Counted from the stretch's first letter, positions 1 through 6,790 are shown. The stretch is DNA of 9,832 nucleotides from Bacillota bacterium (GCA_023413185.1 JAEZQD010000042.1:1-9832), one strand, 5' to 3'. Program-made: numbers and translations. Notes: generated from the letters alone by a model not told the origin.

Positions 1-1029
1 GCACATGTCGCGGGCGGCAGCTCGGGCGGCGTTGCATCCGCCGTGGGCGGCGGGCTTGCCGTGTACGGTCTTGGGTCGGATACAGGCGGCTCCATCCGTC
101 AGCCCGCAAGCTTCTGTGGCTTGGTTGGATTTAAGCCCACCTATGGCGCGGTATCGCGTTATGGCTTGATTGCATATGCGTCGAGCCTCGATCAGATTGG
201 GCCGATTACCACCACCGTAGAGGATGCGGCCGTGGTGTTTGACGCAATCTCGGGCAAGGACGAGATGGATTCCACCAGCAGCGGCGCGAGGGAAACCACC
301 GCCGACAAGCTGACACAGGGCATGAAGGGGCGAAAGATCGGCATTGCCCGCGAGTATTTTGACGGTATCCGCGCCGACGTGAAAGCGGCGCTTGAGAACG
401 CAATTAAAACCTACGAGGACCTGGGCGCCGAGATTGTGTATTATGATATGCCTTGCTTAAAATACGCGCTGTCGGTTTATTATATCCTCGCCTGCGCCGA
501 GGCCTCCTCAAACCTTGGTCGTTACGATGGCATCCGCTACGGCTACCGTGCCGACAGCTACAACGGCATGCACGAGATGATCTGCAAGACCCGCAGTGAG
601 GGCTTCGGCGCGGAGGTCAAGCGCCGTATCCTGCTGGGCACCTATGTGCTAAGCTCGGGGTACTATGACGCTTACTACAAGAAGGCGCAGAACCTGCGCG
701 GCACACTTGTTAAGGCGTTTCGCGCCGCGTTTGAGGTGTGTAATGTCATACTCGCACCCACTGTGCCGATGACCGCGTTTGAGCAGGGCTTTTCCTCCAT
801 CGATCAGGTGGAGACCTACCTGACCGACATCTGCACCGTTCCCATCAACATTGCAGGGCTGCCCGCCGTGTCTATCCCGTGCGGTTTTGACGCGAAGGGG
901 TTGCCCATCGGAATGCAGATTATCGGAAACACCTTCTGCGAAAGCACGGTGCTTAGCACCGCATGGCAGTACGAGAACGTGAAATTCTCCGAGAACTACA
1001 AGCAGCCCTCAATGGGCGTTAAGGTGTGA
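1..1029 (+). CDS. gatA: Glutamyl/aspartyl-tRNA amidotransferase subunit A (5' truncated by window edge)
   Basis: The reading frame is open from base 1, so the start lies outside the window. The 342 residues present compare with about 485 in the family, so roughly the first 140, including the catalytic Lys, are missing. GatA is the glutaminase of GatCAB: it releases ammonia from glutamine for transamidation of Glu-tRNA(Gln) or Asp-tRNA(Asn) in the cytoplasm. The amidase signature is plain: GGSSGG at the visible N-terminus holds the cis-Ser (visible residue 7), and SDTGGSIRQP holds the nucleophile Ser (visible residue 31). The 24-residue spacing between them matches known GatA. The family blocks SSLDQIGP, SSNLGRYDGIRYGYR and GLPAVSIPCG follow. 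A small oddity is VAGGSSGG where most homologues have VPGGSSGG. gatB follows after 25 nt with no terminator between, so they form one operon; gatC is probably upstream. The family call is essentially certain. Confidence 0.97.
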   Translation, partial: AHVAGGSSGGVASAVGGGLAVYGLGSDTGGSIRQPASFCGLVGFKPTYGAVSRYGLIAYASSLDQIGPITTTVEDAAVVFDAISGKDEMDSTSSGARETTADKLTQGMKGRKIGIAREYFDGIRADVKAALENAIKTYEDLGAEIVYYDMPCLKYALSVYYILACAEASSNLGRYDGIRYGYRADSYNGMHEMICKTRSEGFGAEVKRRILLGTYVLSSGYYDAYYKKAQNLRGTLVKAFRAAFEVCNVILAPTVPMTAFEQGFSSIDQVETYLTDICTVPINIAGLPAVSIPCGFDAKGLPIGMQIIGNTFCESTVLSTAWQYENVKFSENYKQPSMGVKV

Positions 1030-1039
1030 ACACTCGGAC

Positions 1040-1046
1040 AGGAGGG
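1040..1046 (+). promoter_or_regulatory. Ribosome binding site of gatB
   Basis: AGGAGGG ends 8 nt before the gatB ATG, a near-perfect Shine-Dalgarno inside the short gatA-gatB gap. It fixes the gatB start. Confidence 0.85.
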
Positions 1047-1054
1047 CGAAAAAC

Positions 1055-2473
1055 ATGAGCTACGAGTTGGTTGGGGGTCTTGAGACCCACATCGAGCTTT
1101 CCACCAATACCAAGATATTCTGCGGCTGTACCACCAAATTTGGTGCCGAGCCCAATACAAACTGCTGCCCTATCTGCATCGGGCTGCCTGGCACACTGCC
1201 AAAGCTCAACCGTCGTGCGGTGGAGTACGCCGTTCTGGCAGGGCTTGCCACCAACTGCGAGATCAGTGAGGTCTCGAAGATGGACCGCAAGAACTACGTT
1301 TACCCCGACTTGCCCAAGGCGTACCAGGTATCGCAGTACGACAAGCCCCTGTGCCGTAACGGACACATTACCCTGTCGTCCGGCAAGCGCATCAACATCA
1401 CCCGCATCCACATCGAGGAGGACGCGGGCAAGCTGGTGCATGAGCGCGGCGACAGCTATGTCGATTACAACCGTGGCGGCGTACCGCTCATTGAGATTGT
1501 CACCGAGCCGGACATCCGCAGCATCGACGAGGCCATTGAGTATGTCGAAAAGCTCCAGCTTATCATGAAATACATTGGTGTTTCGGATGTAAAGATGCAG
1601 GAAGGCTCGTTGCGCTGCGATGTCAACATCTCGGTGCGTAAAAAGGGAGCCGAGACGTTGGGCACCCGTGCCGAGATTAAGAATATGAACTCGTTTGCGT
1701 TTATGGCAAAGGCAATGCAGTACGAGTTTGACCGCCAGGTAGACCTGCTGGAAAGCGGGGAGAAGGTGGTGCAGGAGACCCGCCGCTACAACACCGACAC
1801 CGGCGAGACCGAGGCGATGCGCGGCAAGGAGGATGCACACGACTACCGCTATTTCCGTGAGCCCGACCTTGTCACCATCCTCACCGCTCAAGACGAGATT
1901 GCACGCCTGCGTGCGCAGCTACCCGAGCTGCCCGAACAAAAGCTTGCCCGCTATGTACTGGATTACGGCATTCCCGAAGCGGACGCACAGCTCATTGTTC
2001 GCTACCGCAAGGTGGCACAGTTCTTTGACGAGGCGGCGGCTAAGGTAAGCAACCCCAAGACCGTCTCCAACTTCATCGTGGGGCAGATATTCAAGGCACT
2101 GCCTACCGAGGTCGCTAAGGAAGAGCTGACGCTGAGCATTACCTCTGAGATGCTTGCAGAGCTTGTACTGCTTCTTGAAAGCGGCAAGATCAATATGGGC
2201 ATCGCCAAAAAGACGCTGGACGCGATGATAGAAACCGGCAAGCCGGTAAGCGAGCTGGTGTCCAAGGAGGATATGGCCGGCATTGACGAGGGTGCACTTT
2301 TGGCAATCTGCCAGGCGGCGATAGACGCAAACCCAGCCGCGGTGCAGGACTATTTGAGCGGCAAGGAAAAGGCGCTTAAGTCCATACTCGGCAGTGTCAT
2401 GCGCGAGACCAAGGGCAGAGCCGACGCGCTGGCGGCGGAGAAGCTGCTTGCAGACCTAATGAAAAAACAATAA
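1055..2473 (+). CDS. gatB: Glutamyl/aspartyl-tRNA amidotransferase subunit B
   Basis: This is the tRNA-binding and kinase/transamidase subunit of GatCAB. It phosphorylates the tRNA-bound Glu or Asp and then amidates it with ammonia channelled from GatA. The protein is full length at 472 residues, as expected for the family. The N-terminal cradle domain starts YELVGGLETHIEL. It carries C23, C25, C38 and C41 (pattern CGC...CCPIC), the cysteines that form a zinc site in many bacterial GatB proteins. The family signature DRKNYVYPDLPKAYQ sits near residues 77-91, and KEDAHDYRYFREPDL near 259-273. The last 150 or so residues are the helical and YqeY-like tail that grips the tRNA. The start is set by the AGGAGGG site. 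A large minus-strand open frame opposite the gene is a codon-bias shadow. A strong hairpin follows the stop codon. Confidence 0.98.
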   Translation: MSYELVGGLETHIELSTNTKIFCGCTTKFGAEPNTNCCPICIGLPGTLPKLNRRAVEYAVLAGLATNCEISEVSKMDRKNYVYPDLPKAYQVSQYDKPLCRNGHITLSSGKRINITRIHIEEDAGKLVHERGDSYVDYNRGGVPLIEIVTEPDIRSIDEAIEYVEKLQLIMKYIGVSDVKMQEGSLRCDVNISVRKKGAETLGTRAEIKNMNSFAFMAKAMQYEFDRQVDLLESGEKVVQETRRYNTDTGETEAMRGKEDAHDYRYFREPDLVTILTAQDEIARLRAQLPELPEQKLARYVLDYGIPEADAQLIVRYRKVAQFFDEAAAKVSNPKTVSNFIVGQIFKALPTEVAKEELTLSITSEMLAELVLLLESGKINMGIAKKTLDAMIETGKPVSELVSKEDMAGIDEGALLAICQAAIDANPAAVQDYLSGKEKALKSILGSVMRETKGRADALAAEKLLADLMKKQ

Positions 2474-2489
2474 AACCGAAATAATTCAT

Positions 2490-2522
2490 GCGCCGCACAT
2501 GGTATAATCTCATGTGCGGCGC
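2490..2522 (+). terminator. Hairpin after gatB, probable terminator
   Basis: A perfect 12-bp GC-rich stem (2490-2501 with 2511-2522) has a 9-nt loop and starts 17 nt after the gatB stop. The tail begins TTGTGCGC, a poor U-tract, so termination may be incomplete. The loop itself contains TGGTATAAT, which reads as an extended -10 box. Confidence 0.6.
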
Positions 2523-2532
2523 TTGTGCGCGG

Positions 2533-2561
2533 TTGACGCACCAAATCAGCTGGTGTAAAAT
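2533..2561 (+). promoter_or_regulatory. Sigma-A-type promoter with dyad in its spacer
   Basis: The -35 is TTGACG (2533-2538) and the -10 is TAAAAT (2556-2561), with exactly 17 bp between. The spacer is bounded by an inverted repeat, CACCA (2539-2543) and TGGTG (2551-2555). Transcription would start near 2568, giving a leader of about 185 nt for the DUF6076-like gene. The dyad could be an operator, which is inference. Confidence 0.7.
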
Positions 2562-2652
2562 AATAGTAATCTATTAAGTGCATTTTGACGCATTATAAAA
2601 GTCTTGCTAATACGTGTTATAAGGTTGTCGCTTTAAGTCGGCAAAGACGTTG

Positions 2653-2689
2653 TGGATATGAAATAGCAGCTATCTATGGATATGAAATA
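2653..2689 (+). repeat. 13-bp direct repeat in the leader of the DUF6076-like gene
   Basis: TGGATATGAAATA occurs at 2653-2665 and again at 2677-2689, a 24-bp period, in the untranslated leader. It may be a protein-binding pair or a small tandem duplication; no function can be read from it. Confidence 0.7.
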
Positions 2690-2753
2690 TTACAATGAAC
2701 ACTGCATGAGTGGATGCGAAGGGGTATTGATTTTTACCCATGGGGGAGGAAGA

Positions 2754-3968
2754 ATGACACAGCAAAAGATGGAAACAACGGCACCGCAGGTTGTAAACAC
2801 AGCTACGCAAAAGGGTACGCAAACTATCCGTTTTGGCGGACTACATCATACGGTTACGGTGGACATCGATGCAAGGGCTTTGTTCTTATCGGTAGGGCAG
2901 AGCGAAGGCAGTCCGTTGGCAAAAGACGATTCTCTGTTTGGCACAACCATTGCCTGTCTGATAGGAGACGGGCTGCTTGAGTTTATTCAGGCTCCGTTTG
3001 AGCAGGAGATGGAACAGGCAGTCAAACAGATACAAGATAGCGGTGCAGACGACGAGGCCATGGGCGAGCTGGTGCACAACGCCATTGCACAGGTTGCGGC
3101 AATAAGCCATTATACCCGGGCGTTTTTGCCTGCGCTCTTAAACACATCGCTTACAGCGTGTACCGATTACTTTGAGTATATCAAGCTTCTTCAGCAAAGG
3201 TACCGTACCTTTGTGGCGGCGGCGTTTGAACAGTCGCTTTATGAAGAGGATATTAAGAACCTAACCGCCGCAACCCGGTTTTATTTTTATTGCATGCTAA
3301 ATGAAACCCAGTTTGAACATACGCTCAAGCGCAGGATGGTTTGCCGCAGGGTTACCCTGTGTATGGGCGACAGCAAGGGCGGGGTGTTTACCGACGATGT
3401 AAGCGAGGGTCTGCCGCCCGCACGGTACCGCCATTACCTGGAGGTATGCGCTGCGATGCAAAAGAAGGGCAGAACTGAGCCAAATGAGTTTGAACGTGCG
3501 TATAATCTGCCCGCAACCTTTACCGAACTCAACGAGGTTATGCCCGCCATGGTGCAGTGGGAGTACGAGGTGACGCGCCTAGACGAGATGCTTTCGCTGG
3601 AGCTTGAGCAGATGCTGTCTCTTGATCTGCGCGTGAAGCGGTGCAAAAATTGCGGGCGATACTTCGTGTTAAAGGGCAACTACCCCACCGACTATTGCGA
3701 TAAGATTCCGCCCGGCAAGAATAAGCCATGCCAGCTGATAGCGGCAACCAACAACTATGCGCGCAAGCTGGACGAATGTCCGCCGCTTGCGTTGTACAAC
3801 AGGGAGTACAAGCGCCTGCATGCGCGTATGCGCACCGGCAGTCTGCCCGCCGAACAGTTTGCGGATTGGAAAAAGAAAAGCAAGCGGCTTCGTGACGATT
3901 GCGTCCAAGGCAAGCTGACCGAGCAGGCATTTGAATCGGCACTCGAACAGCTTAGACCGAGCAACTAG
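2754..3968 (+). CDS. DUF6076-like protein with C-terminal Cys4 zinc motif
   Basis: Function is unknown. The 404-residue protein has no signal peptide or membrane segment and is probably cytoplasmic. The first 290 residues are mostly helical, with acidic and Gln-rich stretches. Near the C-terminus, KRCKNCGRYFVLKGNY leads into C297-x2-C300-x14-C315-x10-C326, a likely zinc site. A charged helical tail (about 340-404) follows, rich in Lys, Arg and Glu. The block CxxCGRYF...GNYPTDYC...PCQ is what I recognise from DUF6076 proteins of Clostridia. The resemblance of such Cys4 sites to nucleic-acid-binding zinc ribbons suggests, but does not show, RNA or DNA binding. The frame extends upstream to an ATG at 2676, but only the ATG at 2754 has a Shine-Dalgarno (GGAGG 2745-2749, spacing a tight 4 nt). 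The gene is a single unit with its own promoter and terminator. Confidence 0.8.
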   Translation: MTQQKMETTAPQVVNTATQKGTQTIRFGGLHHTVTVDIDARALFLSVGQSEGSPLAKDDSLFGTTIACLIGDGLLEFIQAPFEQEMEQAVKQIQDSGADDEAMGELVHNAIAQVAAISHYTRAFLPALLNTSLTACTDYFEYIKLLQQRYRTFVAAAFEQSLYEEDIKNLTAATRFYFYCMLNETQFEHTLKRRMVCRRVTLCMGDSKGGVFTDDVSEGLPPARYRHYLEVCAAMQKKGRTEPNEFERAYNLPATFTELNEVMPAMVQWEYEVTRLDEMLSLELEQMLSLDLRVKRCKNCGRYFVLKGNYPTDYCDKIPPGKNKPCQLIAATNNYARKLDECPPLALYNREYKRLHARMRTGSLPAEQFADWKKKSKRLRDDCVQGKLTEQAFESALEQLRPSN

Positions 3969-3971
3969 ATA

Positions 3972-3999
3972 AAAAGAGGGGCGATAACGCCCCTCTTTT
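3972..3999. terminator. Bidirectional intrinsic terminator
   Basis: A 12-bp stem (3972-3983 with 3988-3999) has a 4-nt ATAA loop. It has T-rich arms on the plus strand and TTTTTATC on the minus strand. It sits between the convergent DUF6076-like gene and mgsA and can serve both. Confidence 0.92.
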
Positions 4000-4025
4000 G
4001 TGTCGTTATGTAGTTTACAACGCCA

Positions 4026-4502
4026 CTATTTCAGCTCTTCCAAACGGTTTAGAATGCGCTTGTTGTAGTTGATAACACGGCGTTCGTACTCCTCGTCCAT
4101 ATACCGCGAGGCGAGCAGAAAGTCGGCGGTTGCGCGGTTGTTTGCAATCGGGATGTCGTACACCACCGCAATGCGCAACAGGGCCTTTACATCGGGGTCA
4201 TGGGGCTGTGACTCCAACGGGTCGGAGAAAAAGACGACAAAGTCAATCGCCCCTTCCACAATACGCGACCCGATCTGCTGGTCGCCGCCGAGCGGACCGC
4301 TGTTGTATCCCTTTACGGGCAGATTGGTCTTGTCGGCAAGCAGACGCGCCGTGGTGCCCGTTCCGCACAGAAAATGCCCCTTAAGGATATCCTTGTTCTT
4401 CAGCGCCCATTCCACAAGATCCATCTTTTTGGCGTCGTGCGCTATGAGCGCAATGTGCTTTTGCCGCCCGATGGTAAAGTTGATATAGTCGTCAAGTATC
4501 AT
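4026..4502 (-). CDS. mgsA: Methylglyoxal synthase
   Basis: This enzyme converts dihydroxyacetone phosphate to methylglyoxal and phosphate, a cytoplasmic glycolytic bypass used when sugar phosphates build up. The 158-residue length is normal (E. coli 152). The single MGS-like domain shows the family residues in order: H22 in IAHDAKK, the phosphate loop GTGTT (47-51), SGPLGGDQQIG (68-78) with the catalytic Asp D74, D94 in FFSDPL, then H101 and D104 in QPHDPD. By alignment from memory these match E. coli H19, D71, D91, H98 and D101, so the enzyme looks active. The start is supported by GAAGGAG (4511-4517) 8 nt upstream. The gene is transcribed alone from a promoter back to back with that of the YhfC-family gene and ends at the shared terminator at 3972-3999. 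Confidence 0.97.
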   Translation of the reverse strand: MILDDYINFTIGRQKHIALIAHDAKKMDLVEWALKNKDILKGHFLCGTGTTARLLADKTNLPVKGYNSGPLGGDQQIGSRIVEGAIDFVVFFSDPLESQPHDPDVKALLRIAVVYDIPIANNRATADFLLASRYMDEEYERRVINYNKRILNRLEELK

Positions 4503-4594
4503 ATGTTTGGCTCCTTCTGTTCTTTTTATAGCAACCGCTGTTTTGCAGCCGACGCAACGTCTCAGTAAAATGCAGCTCGTAACATTTAATAACC

Positions 4595-4623
4595 ATTATA
4601 CCCTTGCTGTTTGATACACGCAA
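4595..4623 (-). promoter_or_regulatory. Promoter of mgsA
   Basis: Read on the minus strand, TTGCGT (4618-4623) and TATAAT (4595-4600) are 17 bp apart. The -10 is perfect and the -35 partial. The leader to the mgsA start is about 80 nt. A second minus-strand TGCTATAAA lies near 4524-4532, but with no clear -35. Confidence 0.65.
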
Positions 4624-4647
4624 GGGGAAAACATATCTTTACGATTA

Positions 4648-4676
4648 TTGACCGCAAGTACAGGCGGTGTTATAAT
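4648..4676 (+). promoter_or_regulatory. Promoter of the YhfC-family gene
   Basis: TTGACC (4648-4653), a 17-bp spacer and a perfect TATAAT (4671-4676) preceded by TGT, making an extended -10. Transcription should start near 4683. The reading frame can be extended upstream to the TTG at 4648, but that codon is part of the -35 box, which rules out that start. Confidence 0.85.
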
Positions 4677-4761
4677 TACTGTAAGTGGAGCAGCCCAATT
4701 ATTAGCAGATAAGGTTATGGCATTCTGCGGTATTTTGGCGGCAGATGAAGGAGCTGATTGT

Positions 4762-5595
4762 ATGGTTAGTACGCTGTCCATCCTGTTTATGGTCGTAACG
4801 CTGCTTATCACACTGGTTATACCGGTGGCGCTGGTTCTGGTTTTGTGCATTCGCAAAAGGATACATATTGTCCCGGTTTTAGTCGGTGCCGGTGTGTTCT
4901 TCTTGTTTCAGATGATTTTGCGCATCCCCGCGCTTCAGATCGCGACGTCAATATCCCCTGCGTTTCAGCAGTTTGTCGCGTCCCCAATACTAGGCGGATT
5001 GTTTCTGGGGCTTACCGCCGGCATCTTTGAGGAGTTCGGCCGCTACATTGGTTACCGCGCCCTGCTTAAGCGCCGCAACACGTGGAAGGACGGCTTTGCG
5101 TTTGGTCTTGGTCATGGCGGAATTGAGGCGGTTTTACTGGTGGGACTGGGCTATGTAAATAACCTGCTTTACGCCATTGTTATCAATAGTGGACAGTGGG
5201 ATGCGATTGCGGCGGTACTGCCGCAAGAAACCGCCCAGCAGGTGTACGAAGGCTTAGTGAACACGCCCGCTCACATGTTTTTAATCGGTGGTGTCGAGCG
5301 GATATTTGCAATGACCGTACAGGTTGCGCTGTCGATCTTGGTGCTGTACGGCATCCGCAAGCGCCGCTTTGTGTACGTCTTACTCGCGGTTGCACTGCAC
5401 TGCGTGCTGGATAGCCCTCTTGCGTTATTGACGCAGAAATTTGGTATGCTTGGCACCGAGCTGTATGTTATGCTGTGCGCGGTCGTTGCGCTTGTTTATA
5501 TCCTGTATTCCCGCAAGTCGTTTGCAAAGCTGGATGAAATGCAGCAACCAGAGCTGGATCAGCCCATTTTGGAGCAACCGGGTCAACAGCAATAG
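4762..5595 (+). CDS. YhfC-family multi-pass membrane protein (putative intramembrane metallopeptidase)
   Basis: The 277-residue protein has about seven hydrophobic segments, beginning at residues 5-29. It carries EEFGR (E90, E91, R94), GHGGIE (H118, E122), GVERIFA (E179, R180) and HCVLD (H213, D217). These fit the YhfC family (formerly DUF2324), which is grouped with CPBP/ABI-type intramembrane proteases whose EExxR and His motifs bind metal within the membrane. The protease activity and any substrate are inference. The C-terminus after residue 255 is a polar Gln/Pro tail, presumably cytosolic. The ATG at 4762 is chosen because AAGGAG (4748-4753) lies 8 nt upstream and because the promoter overlaps the longer frame. 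The gene is a single unit and convergent with the minus-strand microprotein operon. No peptide substrate is visible next to it. Confidence 0.88.
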   Translation: MVSTLSILFMVVTLLITLVIPVALVLVLCIRKRIHIVPVLVGAGVFFLFQMILRIPALQIATSISPAFQQFVASPILGGLFLGLTAGIFEEFGRYIGYRALLKRRNTWKDGFAFGLGHGGIEAVLLVGLGYVNNLLYAIVINSGQWDAIAAVLPQETAQQVYEGLVNTPAHMFLIGGVERIFAMTVQVALSILVLYGIRKRRFVYVLLAVALHCVLDSPLALLTQKFGMLGTELYVMLCAVVALVYILYSRKSFAKLDEMQQPELDQPILEQPGQQQ

Positions 5596-5617
5596 AAGAA
5601 TAAAACACATCAAGAAA

Positions 5618-5650
5618 ACGGGACAGTGCCGGCAAGCCGGACTGTCCCGT
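5618..5650. terminator. Hairpin terminator between convergent units
   Basis: ACGGGACAGT (5618-5627) pairs with ACTGTCCCGT (5641-5650), and an inner CCGG/CCGG stem continues after one bulged G. On the minus strand TTTTC follows the stem directly, so it best serves the 5694-6467 operon. On the plus strand the T-stretch (CAGTTATTTT) is displaced, so it is weaker for the YhfC-family gene. Confidence 0.8.
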
Positions 5651-5693
5651 CAGTTATTTTGCTGCAGGTACACGTGCAGAGCATTATGTAGGA

Positions 5694-5837
5694 TTAATAG
5701 GTGTCGTCGTCCATGGGTACAGGGGAATAATACCGCTTAAGGGTACCCGGATAGCAACAATCAAGCAGTTGGTATATGCCGTACATCAGTGCTGCAGCCG
5801 CTGCCACAAACAATAAAACCTTCACAAACACCTTCAT
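5694..5837 (-). CDS. 47-residue single-span membrane microprotein
   Basis: This small frame starts at an ATG preceded by GGGAGGGAAA at suitable spacing. The protein begins MKVFVKVLLFVAAAAALMYG and continues through IYQLL, so residues 4-25 form one membrane helix with a short basic N-terminus. The remaining tail has a CC pair (residues 27-28), an aromatic and basic stretch (KRYY) and an acidic end (DDDTY). It could be a membrane-anchored microprotein or have an uncleaved signal anchor; there is no lipobox. It lies 36 nt downstream of the CBM9-like gene on the same strand and before a minus-strand terminator, so the two should share a transcript. I recognise no family. Support is the ribosome binding site, the membrane-helix composition and the operon position. 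Confidence 0.65.
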   Translation of the reverse strand: MKVFVKVLLFVAAAAALMYGIYQLLDCCYPGTLKRYYSPVPMDDDTY

Positions 5838-5873
5838 GCCGATTTCCCTCCCACAATATGGTTCATGTGCGTT

Positions 5874-6467
5874 CTAGTAACCGATTAGTTCAAACGTGCC
5901 ATAATCGCCGGGAATAGACAGGTCGCCCTTTGCGGGATATAACGTGGCATATTCGCTGTCGCCGCTCGCACTGCCTTCATGCATCAAGTTGCCACGTATA
6001 AGTTCGCCGCCTAAAAAACCGCGGGTGCCAAACCGCGCCTTGATCAGTCCCTGTGGAACAACAAACGAGCCGCCCCAGTATTCCCCCTGCAGATCCTCGC
6101 CGGAAAAGAGGGATAACCCAAAGCCTTGGGCGTCCGCCTCGGACTGCAAGCCTTCGATAACAGTATACGCGCGAACAATCCCTTTGCGCCCAAACCGCAC
6201 CAAAAGATAATCCTCCGAATGCTGCGGGTTTAGAGCAAACGCGGCACTGAGCATGCTTTGTTCTGGATAAGACGCCTTGTCCGTCTCAAACGCCCACATA
6301 CGCACATGCAATCCATCATCAGGGCGGTAACACAATACCGCCTGCGCAAAGATAGGCTGAGTAATGGTATCGTCGGTACAGGTTAGTTTTGCAACGGGCA
6401 GGATGTCCCACCGCGGCGATACGCTGTTAGCCGCACGATCTGCGGTTACGGTAATCTTATAGTTCAT
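5874..6467 (-). CDS. Beta-sandwich protein, possibly CBM9-like/DOMON
   Basis: This 197-residue protein is without signal peptide or membrane segment. Alternating hydrophobic strands and many aromatic and Gly residues suggest a beta-sandwich. The order of elements recalls bacterial carbohydrate-binding family 9-like (DOMON-type) proteins: a start like VSPRWDILPVAKL, a strand with AQAVLCYRPDDGLHVRMWAFE, an EDYLLVRFG block, WGGSFVVPQGLI, then GELIRGNLMHEG and a final GDYGTFELIGY. The match is by shape and a few positions only, so the family is tentative and no ligand is proposed. AAGGA lies about 9 nt before the ATG. The gene is first in a two-gene operon with the 47-residue membrane protein and has a divergent promoter facing tRNA-Val. 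Confidence 0.72.
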   Translation of the reverse strand: MNYKITVTADRAANSVSPRWDILPVAKLTCTDDTITQPIFAQAVLCYRPDDGLHVRMWAFETDKASYPEQSMLSAAFALNPQHSEDYLLVRFGRKGIVRAYTVIEGLQSEADAQGFGLSLFSGEDLQGEYWGGSFVVPQGLIKARFGTRGFLGGELIRGNLMHEGSASGDSEYATLYPAKGDLSIPGDYGTFELIGY

Positions 6468-6523
6468 AGTTTATATCCTTTTTCGGTTTTGCAACGTTTG
6501 CCGAACTATACTTTATCAATTAT

Positions 6524-6552
6524 ATTATAGCACAGGATTACGCATTTTAACA
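6524..6552 (-). promoter_or_regulatory. Extended -10 promoter of the CBM9-like operon
   Basis: On the minus strand TGCTATAAT places a perfect -10 (6524-6529) behind a TGn element. The -35 position (6547-6552, TGTTAA) is a poor match, as is common for extended -10 promoters. The leader is about 50 nt. Confidence 0.6.
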
Positions 6553-6562
6553 GTAGCTTTGC

Positions 6563-6589
6563 CCTGCTTTTTGTTCACGGAAAAGCAGG
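6563..6589. repeat. 9-bp inverted repeat between divergent promoters
   Basis: CCTGCTTTT (6563-6571) and AAAAGCAGG (6581-6589) are a perfect inverted repeat with a 9-nt centre, just upstream of the minus-strand promoter. No T-tract follows on either strand, so an operator is likelier than a terminator; this is inference. Confidence 0.5.
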
Positions 6590-6644
6590 TGAATGTGTAT
6601 GAATTGTACAAGTAAAACGCACTATATTTTATTATTCGTACATA

Positions 6645-6673
6645 GTGCATTGGGCAATAAATTGTGCTATAAT
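6645..6673 (+). promoter_or_regulatory. Promoter of tRNA-Val
   Basis: TGCTATAAT gives a perfect extended -10 (TATAAT 6668-6673) about 29 nt before the tRNA 5' end. The hexamer 17 bp upstream, GTGCAT, is a weak -35. The -10 sits in a perfect 16-bp palindrome (6666-6681) that reaches the expected start site. Confidence 0.7.
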
Positions 6674-6701
6674 ATTATAGCTGTCCACATACACAAAACA
6701 T

Positions 6702-6778
6702 GAAGGTGTAGCTCAGTTGGTTAGAGCGCCTGCTTGACATGCAGGAGGTCGATGGTTCAAATCCATTCATCTTCACCA
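6702..6778 (+). tRNA. tRNA-Val (anticodon GAC)
   Basis: A complete cloverleaf of 77 nt with the 3' CCA encoded. The 7-bp acceptor stem is GAAGGTG with CATCTTC, including one G-T pair. The D arm is GCTC/GAGC. The anticodon stem is CCTGC/GCAGG around the loop TTGACAT, giving anticodon GAC, which reads GUC (and GUU by wobble) valine codons. The variable loop is AGGTC. The T arm is GATGG/CCATT with loop TTCAAAT. The discriminator base is A. It is a single tRNA with its own promoter and terminator. I see no second copy of its 3' end in the window, so there is no sign of an integrated element. Confidence 0.97.
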
Positions 6779-6790
6779 GACAAACCGCAT

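Noticed and set aside
1019..1891. 290-residue open frame on the minus strand opposite gatB
   Set aside because: It lies wholly over the unmistakable gatB coding sequence, has no ribosome binding site or family resemblance, and comes from the codon bias of gatB.
2676..2753. N-terminal extension of the DUF6076-like protein from an ATG at 2676
   Set aside because: No Shine-Dalgarno precedes it, it overlaps the leader direct repeat, and a GGAGG site points to the ATG at 2754.
4648..4761. N-terminal extension of the YhfC-family protein from a TTG at 4648
   Set aside because: That codon is in the -35 box of a near-consensus promoter whose transcript starts downstream, and AAGGAG marks the ATG at 4762.
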